A stretch of 64,000 nucleotides of DNA from assembly GCA_947493325.1 (NCBI GenBank), contig CANLQI010000001.1, positions 686,501 to 750,500 on the forward strand, written 5' to 3'. The position numbers and the translations under genes are program-made. Numbering within the stretch: the first letter of the stretch is position 1; each line of letters begins with the position of its first letter. Positions 28,185-36,900 of this stretch are shown piece after piece. The notes below the pieces were generated by a model, which did not search any database, was not told the origin of the DNA, and saw only the letters and a list, made by a program, of their open reading frames with translations. The stretch is from an uncultured Sphingomonadaceae bacterium (GTDB taxonomy: Bacteria; Pseudomonadota; Alphaproteobacteria; Sphingomonadales; Sphingomonadaceae).

Positions 28185-28736
28185 ATGCTTAATCTGCCCA
28201 ATATCCTAACGCTCTCGCGTATTTTTACCGTGCCGGTGCTCGCCGCTCTGCTGTGGTGGCCGGAATGGGCTGCGGGCTATCTGGCAGCCTATGTGGTCTA
28301 TTGCCTTATGGGCATTACCGATTATTTCGATGGCTATCTGGCGCGTTCGCAAGGGACGGTGTCAAAACTCGGCATATTTCTGGACCCGATTGCGGACAAG
28401 ATCATGGTGGCATCGGTTATCCTGATACTATGCGCCAATCACGATATTGAAGGATGGCATGTAATTGCCGCGCTGATCATTCTGCTGCGTGAAATAACGG
28501 TATCGGGCCTGCGCGAGTTTTTGGCGGGATTGCAAGTGTCTGTGCCGGTTTCAAAACTTGCGAAATGGAAAACCACGGTGCAGCTGATCGCGCTGGGGGG
28601 TCTAATACTGGGCGGCGGATTACCCGCATATCCGTGGATACATGATGCATCGCTGGTGCTGCTTTGGGTGGCTGCGGTGCTGACGATCATTACCGGCTGG
28701 GACTATCTGCGTGCCGGTCTTAAATATATGGACTAA
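28185..28736 (+). CDS. pgsA: CDP-diacylglycerol-glycerol-3-phosphate 3-phosphatidyltransferase
   Basis: A 183-residue membrane enzyme that makes phosphatidylglycerol phosphate, the precursor of phosphatidylglycerol and cardiolipin. The CDP-alcohol phosphotransferase signature D-x2-D-G-x2-A-R-x8-G-x3-D-x3-D is complete in TDYFDGYLARSQG followed by GIFLDPIADK. Four to six hydrophobic helices fit the family. The ATG at 28185 gives the typical N-terminus MLNLPNILTLSRI; the frame is open back to a TTG at 28104, with another ATG at 28155. The end overlaps the stop of the convergent oxyR by 4 bases. Confidence 0.94.
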   Translation: MLNLPNILTLSRIFTVPVLAALLWWPEWAAGYLAAYVVYCLMGITDYFDGYLARSQGTVSKLGIFLDPIADKIMVASVILILCANHDIEGWHVIAALIILLREITVSGLREFLAGLQVSVPVSKLAKWKTTVQLIALGGLILGGGLPAYPWIHDASLVLLWVAAVLTIITGWDYLRAGLKYMD

Positions 28737-29656
28737 GTATGTGTGGACTGGGCAGCTTTCCATCCGTCACGCAGCAATTGTGCCAGCATTTTGAATTCTT
28801 CCCCGCGCGGACTGTTCTTGCGCCAGACAAGCGCAATATCGCGCGAGGCTGTTTTGGCTTTTAGCGGGCGCGCGGAAATATCGGTGCCGGTCAATATACC
28901 ATTATCTATCGCCAATTTGGGCAGCAATGTGAGACCAAGGCCATTGTCGACCATCTGCACCAATGTATGCAGCGATGTACCGATCATCGTTGCATTGGCC
29001 TGCAATTCAGGGCGGTTGCACGCTGCAAGCGCCTGATCCTTAAGGCAATGACCGTCTTCAAGCAGCAATAGCCGGTTTTCGTCAATCAGATCGGGTTTGA
29101 TGGATTCCGGCGGATCACGCGGATCATCTTTCGGGAAAGCCACATAAAATTCATCGCTGAATAATGTTTCGCTCTCCACGTCGCCGCAGGTGTAGGGCTG
29201 CGCAAGAAGCACGCAGTCGACTTGTCCGTGATGCAGGGACTCGCATGCCGCAGCGCTGATTTCCTCGCGCAGGAACAGTTTCAGTTGTGGTCTTTCGCGG
29301 CGCAGACCGGGGAGTAATTTGGGCAGCAGGAAGGGTGCGATAGTGGGAATAACGCTCATGCGTAGTTCGCCGGACAGTGGCTGCCCCGCGGAGCGCACAA
29401 TGTCATTAAGTTCCTCTGCATCGCGCAATATCCGGTGCGCCCTATCAACCACCAGATTGCCCAGCGGTGTGAAACGCACCACGCGGCGGGTGCGCTCGAC
29501 CAGTGTGACATCCAGCAGGTTTTCCATTTCACGGAGTCCTGCCGACAATGTCGACTGGGTGACGAAACATGATTCGGCAGCGCGCCCGAAATGGCCATGT
29601 TCTTTGAGAGCGATGAGATATTGTAATTGTTTGAGTGTCGGCAAATGGCCGCTCAT
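28733..29656 (-). CDS. oxyR: LysR-family peroxide sensor OxyR
   Basis: A 307-residue LysR-type regulator. The winged helix-turn-helix occupies about residues 1-65 (HFGRAAESCFVTQSTLSAGLREME), followed by the LysR sensing domain. The peroxide-sensing cysteines of OxyR are present at the right spacing: Cys204 in LEDGHCLKDQ and Cys213 nine residues later. It should activate catalase, peroxiredoxin and related genes after disulfide formation; none of those targets is in the window. Its ATG overlaps the rnd stop (ATGA), so it is translated from the rnd transcript, and self-regulation by a divergent promoter, common for LysR genes, is not apparent. Confidence 0.94.
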   Translation of the reverse strand: MSGHLPTLKQLQYLIALKEHGHFGRAAESCFVTQSTLSAGLREMENLLDVTLVERTRRVVRFTPLGNLVVDRAHRILRDAEELNDIVRSAGQPLSGELRMSVIPTIAPFLLPKLLPGLRRERPQLKLFLREEISAAACESLHHGQVDCVLLAQPYTCGDVESETLFSDEFYVAFPKDDPRDPPESIKPDLIDENRLLLLEDGHCLKDQALAACNRPELQANATMIGTSLHTLVQMVDNGLGLTLLPKLAIDNGILTGTDISARPLKAKTASRDIALVWRKNSPRGEEFKMLAQLLRDGWKAAQSTHT

Positions 29657-30858
29657 GACGCCATGCTTTCCTGTATGGGCTGTTCATTCGTGTTGTCGAG
29701 CCGTGTCATCTTGAGCTTGCCGTCGACAATCGCAAAGGCGAGTTTGCCTTCGACCAGATCAAGTGCGTCGCTGCCAAATTGTTCAAAGCGCCAGCCTTGC
29801 AGTATATCCAGTCCTTCACGCTCGCCTGCGGCAAGCCTTTCGAGGACATCTGCCTTGGCAATCAAACGTGAGGCAACATCAATTTCGCGTGACCGGATTT
29901 TAAGGAGCAGCTTCAATAGATCAGCAACCAATGCGCCTTCCTTGCCCAGACCAGGTCCGCGGCGGTTGCGTGCGGGCATTTCGTCAGAGGGCAGGGGTTC
30001 TGCCTGGCTGAGCACCTGCATCATGCGGCTTCCGATATCATTGTTTTTCCATGCTGCGGAAAGTCCCCGGACGCGGCCCAGATCGGCCTGTTTTTTGGGC
30101 GGATGGGCGGCGATATCGGCCATAGTCTCATCCTTTATAACGCGCCCGCGCGGCAGGTTTTTGTCCTGTGCTTCATGTTCGCGCCATGCGGCAAGCGCCT
30201 TGAGCCGCCCCAAAACATGCGGATTGCGGCCCGGCGATTTAACGCGCCGCCACACATTTTGCGGATCGACGGCATAATTATCCGGAGCAGCGAGCTTCTC
30301 CATTTCTGTGTTGAGCCATTGTCCCCGGCCCGTTTCCTGAAGTTTGTCCAGCATCATCGGGAAAATTTTGGAGAGGTGGGTTACATCCCCAATGGCATAA
30401 TCAATCTGCCGGTCATCCAGCGGGCGGCGTGACCAGTCAGTAAAACGCGCGCCTTTATCGACATGCGTGCCGAGCCAGCTGTCCACCAGATTGGCATAAC
30501 CGATCTGTTCCGATTGGCCGAGCGCCATGGCGGCGATCTGCGTATCGAAAATGGGATTCGGTGTTTTGCCGGTCAGATTATAGATAATCTCGACATCCTG
30601 ACCGCCGGCATGAAAAACTTTGAGCACTTCGTGATTGTCAGTGAGCAGGTCCAGCAGGCAGGTAAGATCGATTCCATCGGCGAGCGGATCAATGGCAGCG
30701 GCTTCTTTGTCATTGCCGACCTGAACGAGGCAAAGTAGCGGATAATAAGTGCTTTCGCGCATAAATTCCGTGTCAACAGCGATAAAATCGGATTTTGCGA
30801 GACGCGCGCACAATTGCACAAGGGACTCGGTTGTCGTAATGAGTGGGTGAATTTCCAT
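29653..30858 (-). CDS. rnd: Ribonuclease D
   Basis: A 401-residue 3'-5' exoribonuclease that trims tRNA and other small RNA ends. The DEDDy nuclease domain shows FIAVDTEFMRES (Asp29, Glu31), VFHAGGQDVEII and, at the third site, YAIGDVTHL with the catalytic tyrosine and aspartate. An HRDC domain follows (about residues 210-290, including AAWREHEAQDKNLPRG), and a second one is likely in the C-terminal part, as in E. coli RNase D. An AAGGGG site lies 7 bases before the ATG. It is divergent from aspS and its stop overlaps the oxyR start, making a two-gene unit. Confidence 0.95.
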   Translation of the reverse strand: MEIHPLITTTESLVQLCARLAKSDFIAVDTEFMRESTYYPLLCLVQVGNDKEAAAIDPLADGIDLTCLLDLLTDNHEVLKVFHAGGQDVEIIYNLTGKTPNPIFDTQIAAMALGQSEQIGYANLVDSWLGTHVDKGARFTDWSRRPLDDRQIDYAIGDVTHLSKIFPMMLDKLQETGRGQWLNTEMEKLAAPDNYAVDPQNVWRRVKSPGRNPHVLGRLKALAAWREHEAQDKNLPRGRVIKDETMADIAAHPPKKQADLGRVRGLSAAWKNNDIGSRMMQVLSQAEPLPSDEMPARNRRGPGLGKEGALVADLLKLLLKIRSREIDVASRLIAKADVLERLAAGEREGLDILQGWRFEQFGSDALDLVEGKLAFAIVDGKLKMTRLDNTNEQPIQESMAS

Positions 30859-30980
30859 GAACTATCCCCTTAAAGCGCAACTCGCGCCTTGACAAATGCC
30901 TGCTTCCCCTGTGTTAGCACTTGCAACAGATTTTGATAGAAACATACGGGCTTTGCCCACAGAAAATACTGGTGATAAAC

Positions 30981-32810
30981 ATGCACGCGTACCGCACCCA
31001 TAATTGTTCCGAGCTCCGCAAATCCGATGTTGGCAGCGAAGTCCGCCTGTCCGGCTGGATCCACCGCAAGCGTGACCATGGTCATTTGCTGTTTGTCGAT
31101 GTGCGCGATCATTTTGGTATCACACAGATTGTGACTGATCTGGAAAGCGATACGTACAAAGTGCTGGATAAATCCCGGGTGGAGTCGGTCATTACGGTGA
31201 CTGGCAAAGTTGTCGCGCGTTCAGACGATACCGTGAATGCAAATCTTGATACCGGCGAGATTGAAGTCAGTGCGGCGACTGTTGATGTGCAGTCGCCCGC
31301 AGAGGAATTGCCGATGCCGGTAGCGGGCGAGGCCGAATATCCCGAAGATATCCGCCTGCGTTACCGTTATCTCGACCTGCGCCGTGAGCGGCTGCATGAA
31401 AATATCATGCTGCGCAGCCGAGTGATTGCGAGCCTGCGTAACCGCATGGTGGAACAGGGCTTTACCGAATTTCAGACGCCGATCCTAACCGCATCTTCGC
31501 CCGAAGGCGCGCGTGATTATCTGGTGCCGAGCCGCGTGCATCCCGGCAAATTCTATGCCTTGCCGCAGGCTCCGCAGATGTTCAAACAGCTGATGATGGT
31601 GGCGGGTTTCGATCGGTATTTCCAGATTGCCCCCTGTTTCCGTGACGAAGATGCACGCGCGGACCGCAGCCCGGGTGAATTCTATCAGCTTGATCTGGAA
31701 ATGAGCTTTGTGACACAGGAAGATGTGTTTCAGGCACTCGAACCCGTGCTCGCCGGTGTGTTCGAGGAATTTGCGAACGGCAAGACTGTCACCAAATCGG
31801 GCGAATTCCCGCGCATTCCCTATAAGGAAGCGATGCTGAAATATGGCAGCGACAAGCCAGACCTTCGCAACCCGATTGAAATCAGGGACGTGACCGAGCA
31901 TTTCAAAGGCTCTGGTTTCGGCCTGTTTGACAAGATTACCGGTAGCGGCGGCACAGTGCGCGCTATTCCGGCGCCGGGTGCTGGCACGAAATCGCGTAAA
32001 TTCTTTGATGATATGAATAACTGGTCGCGCGGCGAAGGTTTCGCTGGCTTGGGCTATATCAATATGAAAGACGGTGTGCCCGGCGGCCCGATTGCCAAAA
32101 ACCACGGCGAGGAAGCGACCGCGAAACTGCTTGCTGATCTGGGTATTGGTGCAGATGACGGTGTTTTCTTTGCCGCAGGAAAGGAAAGCGATGCCGCGAA
32201 ACTGGCCGGCGCCGCACGTACCCGGGTGGGCGAGCAGTTGGAACTTATCGAGCAGGGCGTATTCAAATTCTGCTGGATCGTCGATTTCCCGATGTTCGAA
32301 TATGACGAAGATGCGAAGAAAATCGATTTCTCGCACAATCCGTTTTCGATGCCGCAGGGTGAGATGGACGCGCTGGAAACCATGGACCCGCTGGATATCC
32401 TTGCATGGCAATATGATATTGTCTGTAACGGCGTGGAACTGAGCTCCGGCGCAATCCGTAACCACCGTCCCGATATTATGTACAAGGCATTCGAGATCGC
32501 CGGCTACGATCAGGCGACAGTGGACAAGGAATTTTCCGGCATGATCAACGCGTTCAAATTCGGCGCACCGCCGCATGGTGGCTCCGCGCCGGGTGTCGAC
32601 CGCATGGTCATGCTGCTCGCAGATGAACCCAATATCCGCGAAGTCGTGCTGTTCCCGATGAACCAGAAAGCCGAAGACCTGATGATGAACGCGCCGTCGC
32701 CGGTGTCACTGAAACAGTTGCGTGAACTGAATATCAGGGTGGTGGAACCGCAGAGTGACGGAAAGAAGGTTGGGTCAATAGATGGAAAAAGAGCAATAAA
32801 TATCGACTAA
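30981..32810 (+). CDS. aspS: Aspartyl-tRNA synthetase
   Basis: A 609-residue class IIb synthetase. An N-terminal OB-fold anticodon-binding domain ([19 protein letters not shown]) is followed by the catalytic core with [20 protein letters not shown]-type wording split around residues 195-215, motif 2 [15 protein letters not shown], the bacterial GAD insertion domain in the middle, and motif 3 [16 protein letters not shown]. The start at 30981 gives the typical MHAYRTHNC beginning; an in-frame TTG at 30921 is unlikely. It is divergent from rnd with about 120 bases of shared upstream DNA. A run of repeats follows the stop. Confidence 0.97.
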   Translation: MHAYRTHNCSELRKSDVGSEVRLSGWIHRKRDHGHLLFVDVRDHFGITQIVTDLESDTYKVLDKSRVESVITVTGKVVARSDDTVNANLDTGEIEVSAATVDVQSPAEELPMPVAGEAEYPEDIRLRYRYLDLRRERLHENIMLRSRVIASLRNRMVEQGFTEFQTPILTASSPEGARDYLVPSRVHPGKFYALPQAPQMFKQLMMVAGFDRYFQIAPCFRDEDARADRSPGEFYQLDLEMSFVTQEDVFQALEPVLAGVFEEFANGKTVTKSGEFPRIPYKEAMLKYGSDKPDLRNPIEIRDVTEHFKGSGFGLFDKITGSGGTVRAIPAPGAGTKSRKFFDDMNNWSRGEGFAGLGYINMKDGVPGGPIAKNHGEEATAKLLADLGIGADDGVFFAAGKESDAAKLAGAARTRVGEQLELIEQGVFKFCWIVDFPMFEYDEDAKKIDFSHNPFSMPQGEMDALETMDPLDILAWQYDIVCNGVELSSGAIRNHRPDIMYKAFEIAGYDQATVDKEFSGMINAFKFGAPPHGGSAPGVDRMVMLLADEPNIREVVLFPMNQKAEDLMMNAPSPVSLKQLRELNIRVVEPQSDGKKVGSIDGKRAINID

Positions 32811-33111
32811 TATTTAGTCACGCTGAACTTGTTTCAGCATCCAGAGCGTCAGACGCAAATATTTTGCTTTATAGCCCTGGACCCTGAAACACGCTGGGGA
32901 TTATCCCTATCAAGTAAGGAATGGTACCATTCGTATTAATAACATCGTCATTCCCAGCTTGACTGGGAATCTATCTCACAATAGCTGCATATAAGCGCAA
33001 GCCTGGTGAGATAGATTCCCGCTTTCGCGGGAATGACGGTGTTCCCTTGGCGCAGGGGGATAAATACCAAATAAGTTCAGGGTGACGAACTGAGTGCTAT
33101 AGGGGCGAGAA
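32811..33111. repeat. Nested inverted repeats between aspS and ppk2, including a REPIN-like unit
   Basis: This 301-bp gap has no gene. An outer inverted repeat pairs GTCACGCTGAACTTGTTT (32817-32834) with AAATAAGTTCAGGGTGAC (33069-33086), 16 of 18 positions. Inside, 32947-33037 is a REPIN-like unit: palindrome GTCATTCCC...GGGAAT, then ATCTATCTCAC, a spacer, GTGAGATAGAT, and the palindrome TTCCCGC...GCGGGAATGAC in the opposite orientation. The inner 15-base arms GGGAATCTATCTCAC and GTGAGATAGATTCCC pair perfectly. The left palindrome alone, GCTGAA/TTTCAGC, just after aspS could serve as its terminator. Confidence 0.75.
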
Positions 33112-33894
33112 ATGACTATCAACCTGTCCGACTATGAAACAGGCGCAGAATTTGAGGGCGATTATAAAGATGCGCTGAAAGCGGCGCAAAAACGCCTCGC
33201 GCATGTTCATTTCGCGCATATCATCCATAAAAAGCGCACGGTTATCGCTTTTGAAGGCTGGGATGCGGCGGGCAAGGGCGGGGTGATCCGCCGCATGACC
33301 GCGGAATGGGATCCGCGTTATTTTGAGGTTTATCCCGTGGGCGCACCGACAAAGGAAGAGCTGGACCGGCATTTCCTGTGGCGTTTCTGGCGCGATCTGC
33401 CGGGCAAGCGCGGCATTTCTGTCTATGACCGCAGCTGGTATGGCCGCGTGCTGGTCGAGCGTGTTGAGGGTTTCGCCAGCGAGGCCGAATGGCGGCGCGG
33501 TTATGACGAGATCAATGATTTTGAGGCACAGCGCATCCAAAGCGATACCAATGTCATCAAGATTTTCCTGCACACTACGCAGGAAACGCAGGACGAACGC
33601 CTTGCCGCGCGTCTGGATACGCCGGAAAAGCGCTGGAAAGTCACCGAAGATGATTTTCGCAACCGCGCAAAACGCGCCGAATATCTGGCCGCATATAATG
33701 ATATGTTTGCAAAAACGGACACCGATATAGCGCCCTGGGCTGTGTTTGACGCCAACAATAAAAAGGCGGCGCGCATCGCAATCATGAACCATATCGCGGA
33801 GCGCATGGAAGCAGAAGTGCCGGATGATTTTCCCGAGGCTGAACCGGAACTGGTAAAGCTGGCGCGGGAAGCGTTTGGGTATAAGTCTGGTTAA
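33112..33894 (+). CDS. ppk2: Polyphosphate kinase 2 family protein
   Basis: A 260-residue P-loop kinase of the PPK2 family, which moves phosphate between polyphosphate and nucleotides. The Walker A motif is FEGWDAAGKGG (residues 47-57). The Walker B and lid region reads YDRSWYGRVLVERVEG, typical of single-domain PPK2. The EEYLAAYNDMF-type helix and the C-terminal basic segment are also present. Whether it prefers ADP, GDP or nucleoside monophosphates (class I, II or III) cannot be told reliably from motifs. A GGGGCGAGAA run precedes the ATG. It is convergent with greB, and an 74-bp inverted palindrome pair lies between them. Confidence 0.93.
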   Translation: MTINLSDYETGAEFEGDYKDALKAAQKRLAHVHFAHIIHKKRTVIAFEGWDAAGKGGVIRRMTAEWDPRYFEVYPVGAPTKEELDRHFLWRFWRDLPGKRGISVYDRSWYGRVLVERVEGFASEAEWRRGYDEINDFEAQRIQSDTNVIKIFLHTTQETQDERLAARLDTPEKRWKVTEDDFRNRAKRAEYLAAYNDMFAKTDTDIAPWAVFDANNKKAARIAIMNHIAERMEAEVPDDFPEAEPELVKLAREAFGYKSG

Positions 33895-33902
33895 AGCATG
33901 CC

Positions 33903-33976
33903 GTATTCCTGCGAAAGCAGGAATCCAGGGCAACACTGCGCTTTGTCGCTCTGGGCTCCTGCTTTCGCAGGAGCAC
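33903..33976. repeat. REPIN-like inverted pair between ppk2 and greB
   Basis: Two palindromes, each with a 7-bp stem (TTCCTGC...GCAGGAA and CTCCTGC...GCAGGAG), face each other as GTATTCCTGCGAAAGCAGG and its near-complement ending CAGGAGCAC, with CCAG/CTGG tails inward. The element fills the space between two convergent genes, so it could end transcripts from both directions. Confidence 0.7.
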
Positions 33977-33981
33977 GCATA

Positions 33982-34458
33982 TCAATAGCTAATCGCCATA
34001 ACTTCCCATTCTTTCGGACCTGATGGCAATCGTACTGTTCGTAAATCCCCCACTTGTGCGCGGCGTAGGGCGCGGGCGAGGGGGCTGTTCCAGCCGATCC
34101 GGCCTTCATCGGGCTGCGCTTCATCATCACCGACAATGGTGACAGTGCGGCGGGTATCATCTTCGTCGGCGATTTCGACAGTCGCGCCGAAATAGATGCG
34201 GCTTTTGTCAGGCTGCTCGGTGGGTACCACCACCTGCGCGGCTTTTATCCGTTTATTGAGCCAGCGTACTTCACGGTCAATTTCGCGCAGACGTTTCTTG
34301 CCGTAAATATAATCGCCATTTTCGCTGCGATCACCATTGCCCGCGGCCCAGCTGACGATATCGACAACTTTGGGCCGTTCGACATGGAACAGCTCATGAT
34401 ACCGCGCGCGCAGTGCCTCGTAACCGGACGGTGTGATGTAGTTGGGTTTGGTGGTCAT
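33982..34458 (-). CDS. greB: Transcription elongation factor GreB
   Basis: A 158-residue Gre factor that enters the RNA polymerase secondary channel and rescues backtracked complexes by stimulating transcript cleavage. The N-terminal coiled coil runs to about residue 75, with the acidic tip NGDRSENGDYIYGKKRLRE carrying the catalytic Asp/Glu pair; this wording fits GreB rather than GreA. The C-terminal FKBP-like domain ends in WNSPLARALRRAQVGD. The base pairs upstream of the ATG show no recognisable ribosome-binding site, because the arm of the structured repeat starts there. slt lies upstream on the same strand and may be cotranscribed through that element. Confidence 0.93.
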   Translation of the reverse strand: MTTKPNYITPSGYEALRARYHELFHVERPKVVDIVSWAAGNGDRSENGDYIYGKKRLREIDREVRWLNKRIKAAQVVVPTEQPDKSRIYFGATVEIADEDDTRRTVTIVGDDEAQPDEGRIGWNSPLARALRRAQVGDLRTVRLPSGPKEWEVMAISY

Positions 34459-34732
34459 TATTTGATTTCACGGCGAGATACTACGCATCCGCCTCCAAAT
34501 GGGTTCCGGGCATAAGCCCGGGCGCGCAGTCGCGCTTGCGGTGCTGCTGGCCGCAGCACCGGGATTTCACCATATGGGACTGTTTTCGCAAAACTGCGGC
34601 AATATGATCGTTGGCGTTTGGCTTTGATCCGGACTGCGACTAGCAGTCCGGCAAGGCCGACCGGCCGCCGGCCCTTATTGGGCCGAACCCCATCGGAGGC
34701 ATTCACAAAGTGAATTGCCGTGAGATCAAATG
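34459..34732. repeat. Head-to-head structured repeat element between slt and greB
   Basis: The whole slt-greB gap forms an imperfect 270-bp inverted repeat. Its ends are TTTGATTTCACGGC (34461-34474) and GCCGTGAGATCAAA (34717-34730), 13 of 14 paired. Reading inward, each arm has GCCTCC(A/G)ATGGG and TTC, then hairpin 1 (left CCGGGC-ATAA-GCCCGG, 34506-34521; right GGCCC-TTATT-GGGCC, 34670-34684), then hairpin 2 (left GGTGCTGC...GCAGCACC, 34540-34560; right CCGGACTGC...GCAGTCCGG, 34629-34651). Stem sequences differ between the arms while pairing is kept. The right arm adds hairpin ATTCAC-AAA-GTGAAT (34701-34715). It could be a mobile element, an intercistronic RNA regulator, or both. Confidence 0.75.
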
Positions 34733-34740
34733 ACTCATCC

Positions 34741-36807
34741 TCACCCCGGTCTGCGTTTGCCCAGATAGCGGCTCGTCGGGTTGGCACCGCGGTATCTCGC
34801 TTTGGCAGGTTCCATCGCGTCATAGACAACCGCATTTTCAATCACGCGCTGCACATAGTTGCGGGTTTCGTAGATCGGAATTTTCTCAATCCATTTCAGG
34901 ATATCGATCTGGCCCGTGCGCGGGTCGCCGTTACGGCGCAGCCATTTGTTTACATTGCCCGGTCCCGCATTATAGGCCGCAATCGCGAGCGGATAGGAGC
35001 CGTTGTAATAGCGCAGCATGCGGGAGAAATAGCCGGAACCCAGACGAATATTATAGCTGGGGTTGTTGGTCAGTGCAGAATAGCTGTAGCTAAGGCCGAT
35101 TTTGCCGGCCTGTTCGCGTCCCGTGCCAGGCATCAACTGCATCAGACCCATCGCCCCGGCATGGCTTTTCGCATTTTGCGCGAACTGGCTTTCCTGACGC
35201 GTGATCGCGTGGATCATGGTCCAGTCACGCTCCAGCCCGCGTGGCACCGGCATTTGCGGGAAGGCCACTGTCTGGAAATTGTCGACGCCTTTGCTGCGCG
35301 CACTTGCGCCCAATATGACAGCCAGATCGCGGCGGCCGATATCACGCGCTAGATCTGCGACCATTTTATGCTCGGCCTCAGTTTGTGTTTCCGAAACCAG
35401 CGCGCGGAAGAACCGGTTTTGCGTCTTCCAGTCGCCTGCGCGGGAAATATCGCGCACGGCTTTGACAAGCGAGCGGTTATTGAATGCATTCCGCGCAGCA
35501 GGATCGACCTGCACATTGGGCGCGCCCGCAAATTGCGGGACACGGCGGCCCAGCCGTTCGAGCGCCAGCTGACCATAGAAATGGTCGGCATATTGTCCCG
35601 CTTTCTCAAAATAGCTGTTGGCTGTGGCACTGTCACCGGCATCCGCCGCCGCTTTGCCCGCCCAATAAAAACCTTTGGAACGGGTCTGCGGTGTGCGGGC
35701 GGCATTGCCATAGCGGGAGAACATGCCGACGGCTTTGGCAGGCTGACGCATATCCCACAGCGCCGTGGTGCCCGCCAGCCATGTCAGGCTGGTATAATCA
35801 TCACGCACGCCCAGGCTTTCGCCGCTAATATCAGTACCTGCCGGGAAAGCGTCGTCAACTTTGGACGCTATATTATAAGCCAGCGAATATTGCCGGTCAT
35901 TGGCCGCGCCGCGCGCGTTGACGAGCAGCGTTTCATACCATTCCTCGGGATCAAGCGGATAGGTCCGCAATTGCGGCCGGTTGGCGAGCATATTGCGCAC
36001 GGCATAGCTCTGTCCGCCCTTGCGCCATGCACGGGCGCGTTGTTCGAGCAAGCCGGGATCAGTCAGCGCACCACGCCCCAGACCGGAAATCAGGTTGTCG
36101 GCGTTGGGCGAGCCGGTCAGTTTCGCATAGCGCGCCTGAAACAGCGGGCGTTTGGCGGCGGAAACATAGCCGATCTGCCGCCCCGCAGCAGTTTTGGCAT
36201 AGGCCCAAAGCAGTGCGTCCATGCGTGCGTCATGGTCATCTGGCGTGAAATTACGGCTGAACATGCTACGCAAAGCCTGTTCATCTGCTTCCTTCATCGG
36301 TCCGCCGCGCCATGCCTCGCGCGCTACGGCAGCGGCTTCATCGCTTTTTCCCGCGCCGCGCAGGGCCATGGCATAGCGCGCCTTGCCCGTATTCGTGAGC
36401 GGTGGATATTTGGCGAAAAAATTCAATACCTGATTATTGGAATAGCTGTTGAGGGCAATTGCGGTTTCCGCATTGCGGCGCATGCGGGTCTCGCCGGGCC
36501 AGCCGGGATTGCGCATCAGGAAATTTGCATAGCTCGTAAAGCTGTGATTGTCCGATTCGTTCAGGCGGCGCCATTGGGCAATCGCACCGCTCATCTCGCT
36601 GCGGCCGGAGCGTTGCAGCTGCATACGCGCACGGTCCCACTCGCTGCCATCGCTGGCGGCCTGCGCCATGGCAACTGGCGGGGGATTGTCTTGCGCGGGG
36701 ATACCTTGTGCAGGTTGGGCCCATGCAGGATTAATTGCAAAGTGGGGAACGACTGTTAGGGTCAAAAGGGCGGTGGAGAGTGTAAAAGTTTTCATCATGC
36801 TGGACAT
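34741..36807 (-). CDS. slt: Soluble lytic murein transglycosylase
   Basis: A periplasmic enzyme of about 688 residues that cleaves glycan strands to 1,6-anhydro-muropeptides. A signal peptide begins MSSMMKTF and ends near NPAWAQ. A long alpha-helical superhelix of TPR-like repeats follows, as in Slt70. The catalytic domain in the C-terminal 170 residues has ITRQESQF with the catalytic glutamate, AGAMGLMQLMPGTG, and AIAAYNAGPGNVNKWLR. The start is uncertain: ATGs at 36807, 36816 and 36867 are in frame, TAAGGAG lies 3 bases before the second and 12 before the first, and the first matches the signal peptide best. It reads away from dapA. Confidence 0.93.
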   Translation of the reverse strand: MSSMMKTFTLSTALLTLTVVPHFAINPAWAQPAQGIPAQDNPPPVAMAQAASDGSEWDRARMQLQRSGRSEMSGAIAQWRRLNESDNHSFTSYANFLMRNPGWPGETRMRRNAETAIALNSYSNNQVLNFFAKYPPLTNTGKARYAMALRGAGKSDEAAAVAREAWRGGPMKEADEQALRSMFSRNFTPDDHDARMDALLWAYAKTAAGRQIGYVSAAKRPLFQARYAKLTGSPNADNLISGLGRGALTDPGLLEQRARAWRKGGQSYAVRNMLANRPQLRTYPLDPEEWYETLLVNARGAANDRQYSLAYNIASKVDDAFPAGTDISGESLGVRDDYTSLTWLAGTTALWDMRQPAKAVGMFSRYGNAARTPQTRSKGFYWAGKAAADAGDSATANSYFEKAGQYADHFYGQLALERLGRRVPQFAGAPNVQVDPAARNAFNNRSLVKAVRDISRAGDWKTQNRFFRALVSETQTEAEHKMVADLARDIGRRDLAVILGASARSKGVDNFQTVAFPQMPVPRGLERDWTMIHAITRQESQFAQNAKSHAGAMGLMQLMPGTGREQAGKIGLSYSYSALTNNPSYNIRLGSGYFSRMLRYYNGSYPLAIAAYNAGPGNVNKWLRRNGDPRTGQIDILKWIEKIPIYETRNYVQRVIENAVVYDAMEPAKARYRGANPTSRYLGKRRPG

Positions 36808-36900
36808 GATAGGCATATGCTCCTTATCAGGCGCTGAACGACGCCGTGTTTGATTTGAATTTCTCACTTCTTATATGGAATTAAATTAAGGAGTAAATCC

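Noticed and set aside
31485-32576. A 363-codon open frame antisense to aspS
   Set aside because: aspS is unmistakable and the antisense product has no recognisable features.
34458-34841. A 127-codon open frame on the minus strand across the slt-greB gap
   Set aside because: It starts inside slt and spans the palindromic element in a frame that carries no recognisable domain. The DNA is explained better as a structured repeat; a homology search for conserved protein, not nucleotide, similarity would reopen the question.
35368-36759. A 463-codon open frame antisense to slt
   Set aside because: Same reason: slt is a clear gene with a signal peptide and catalytic motifs, and the opposite strand shows none.
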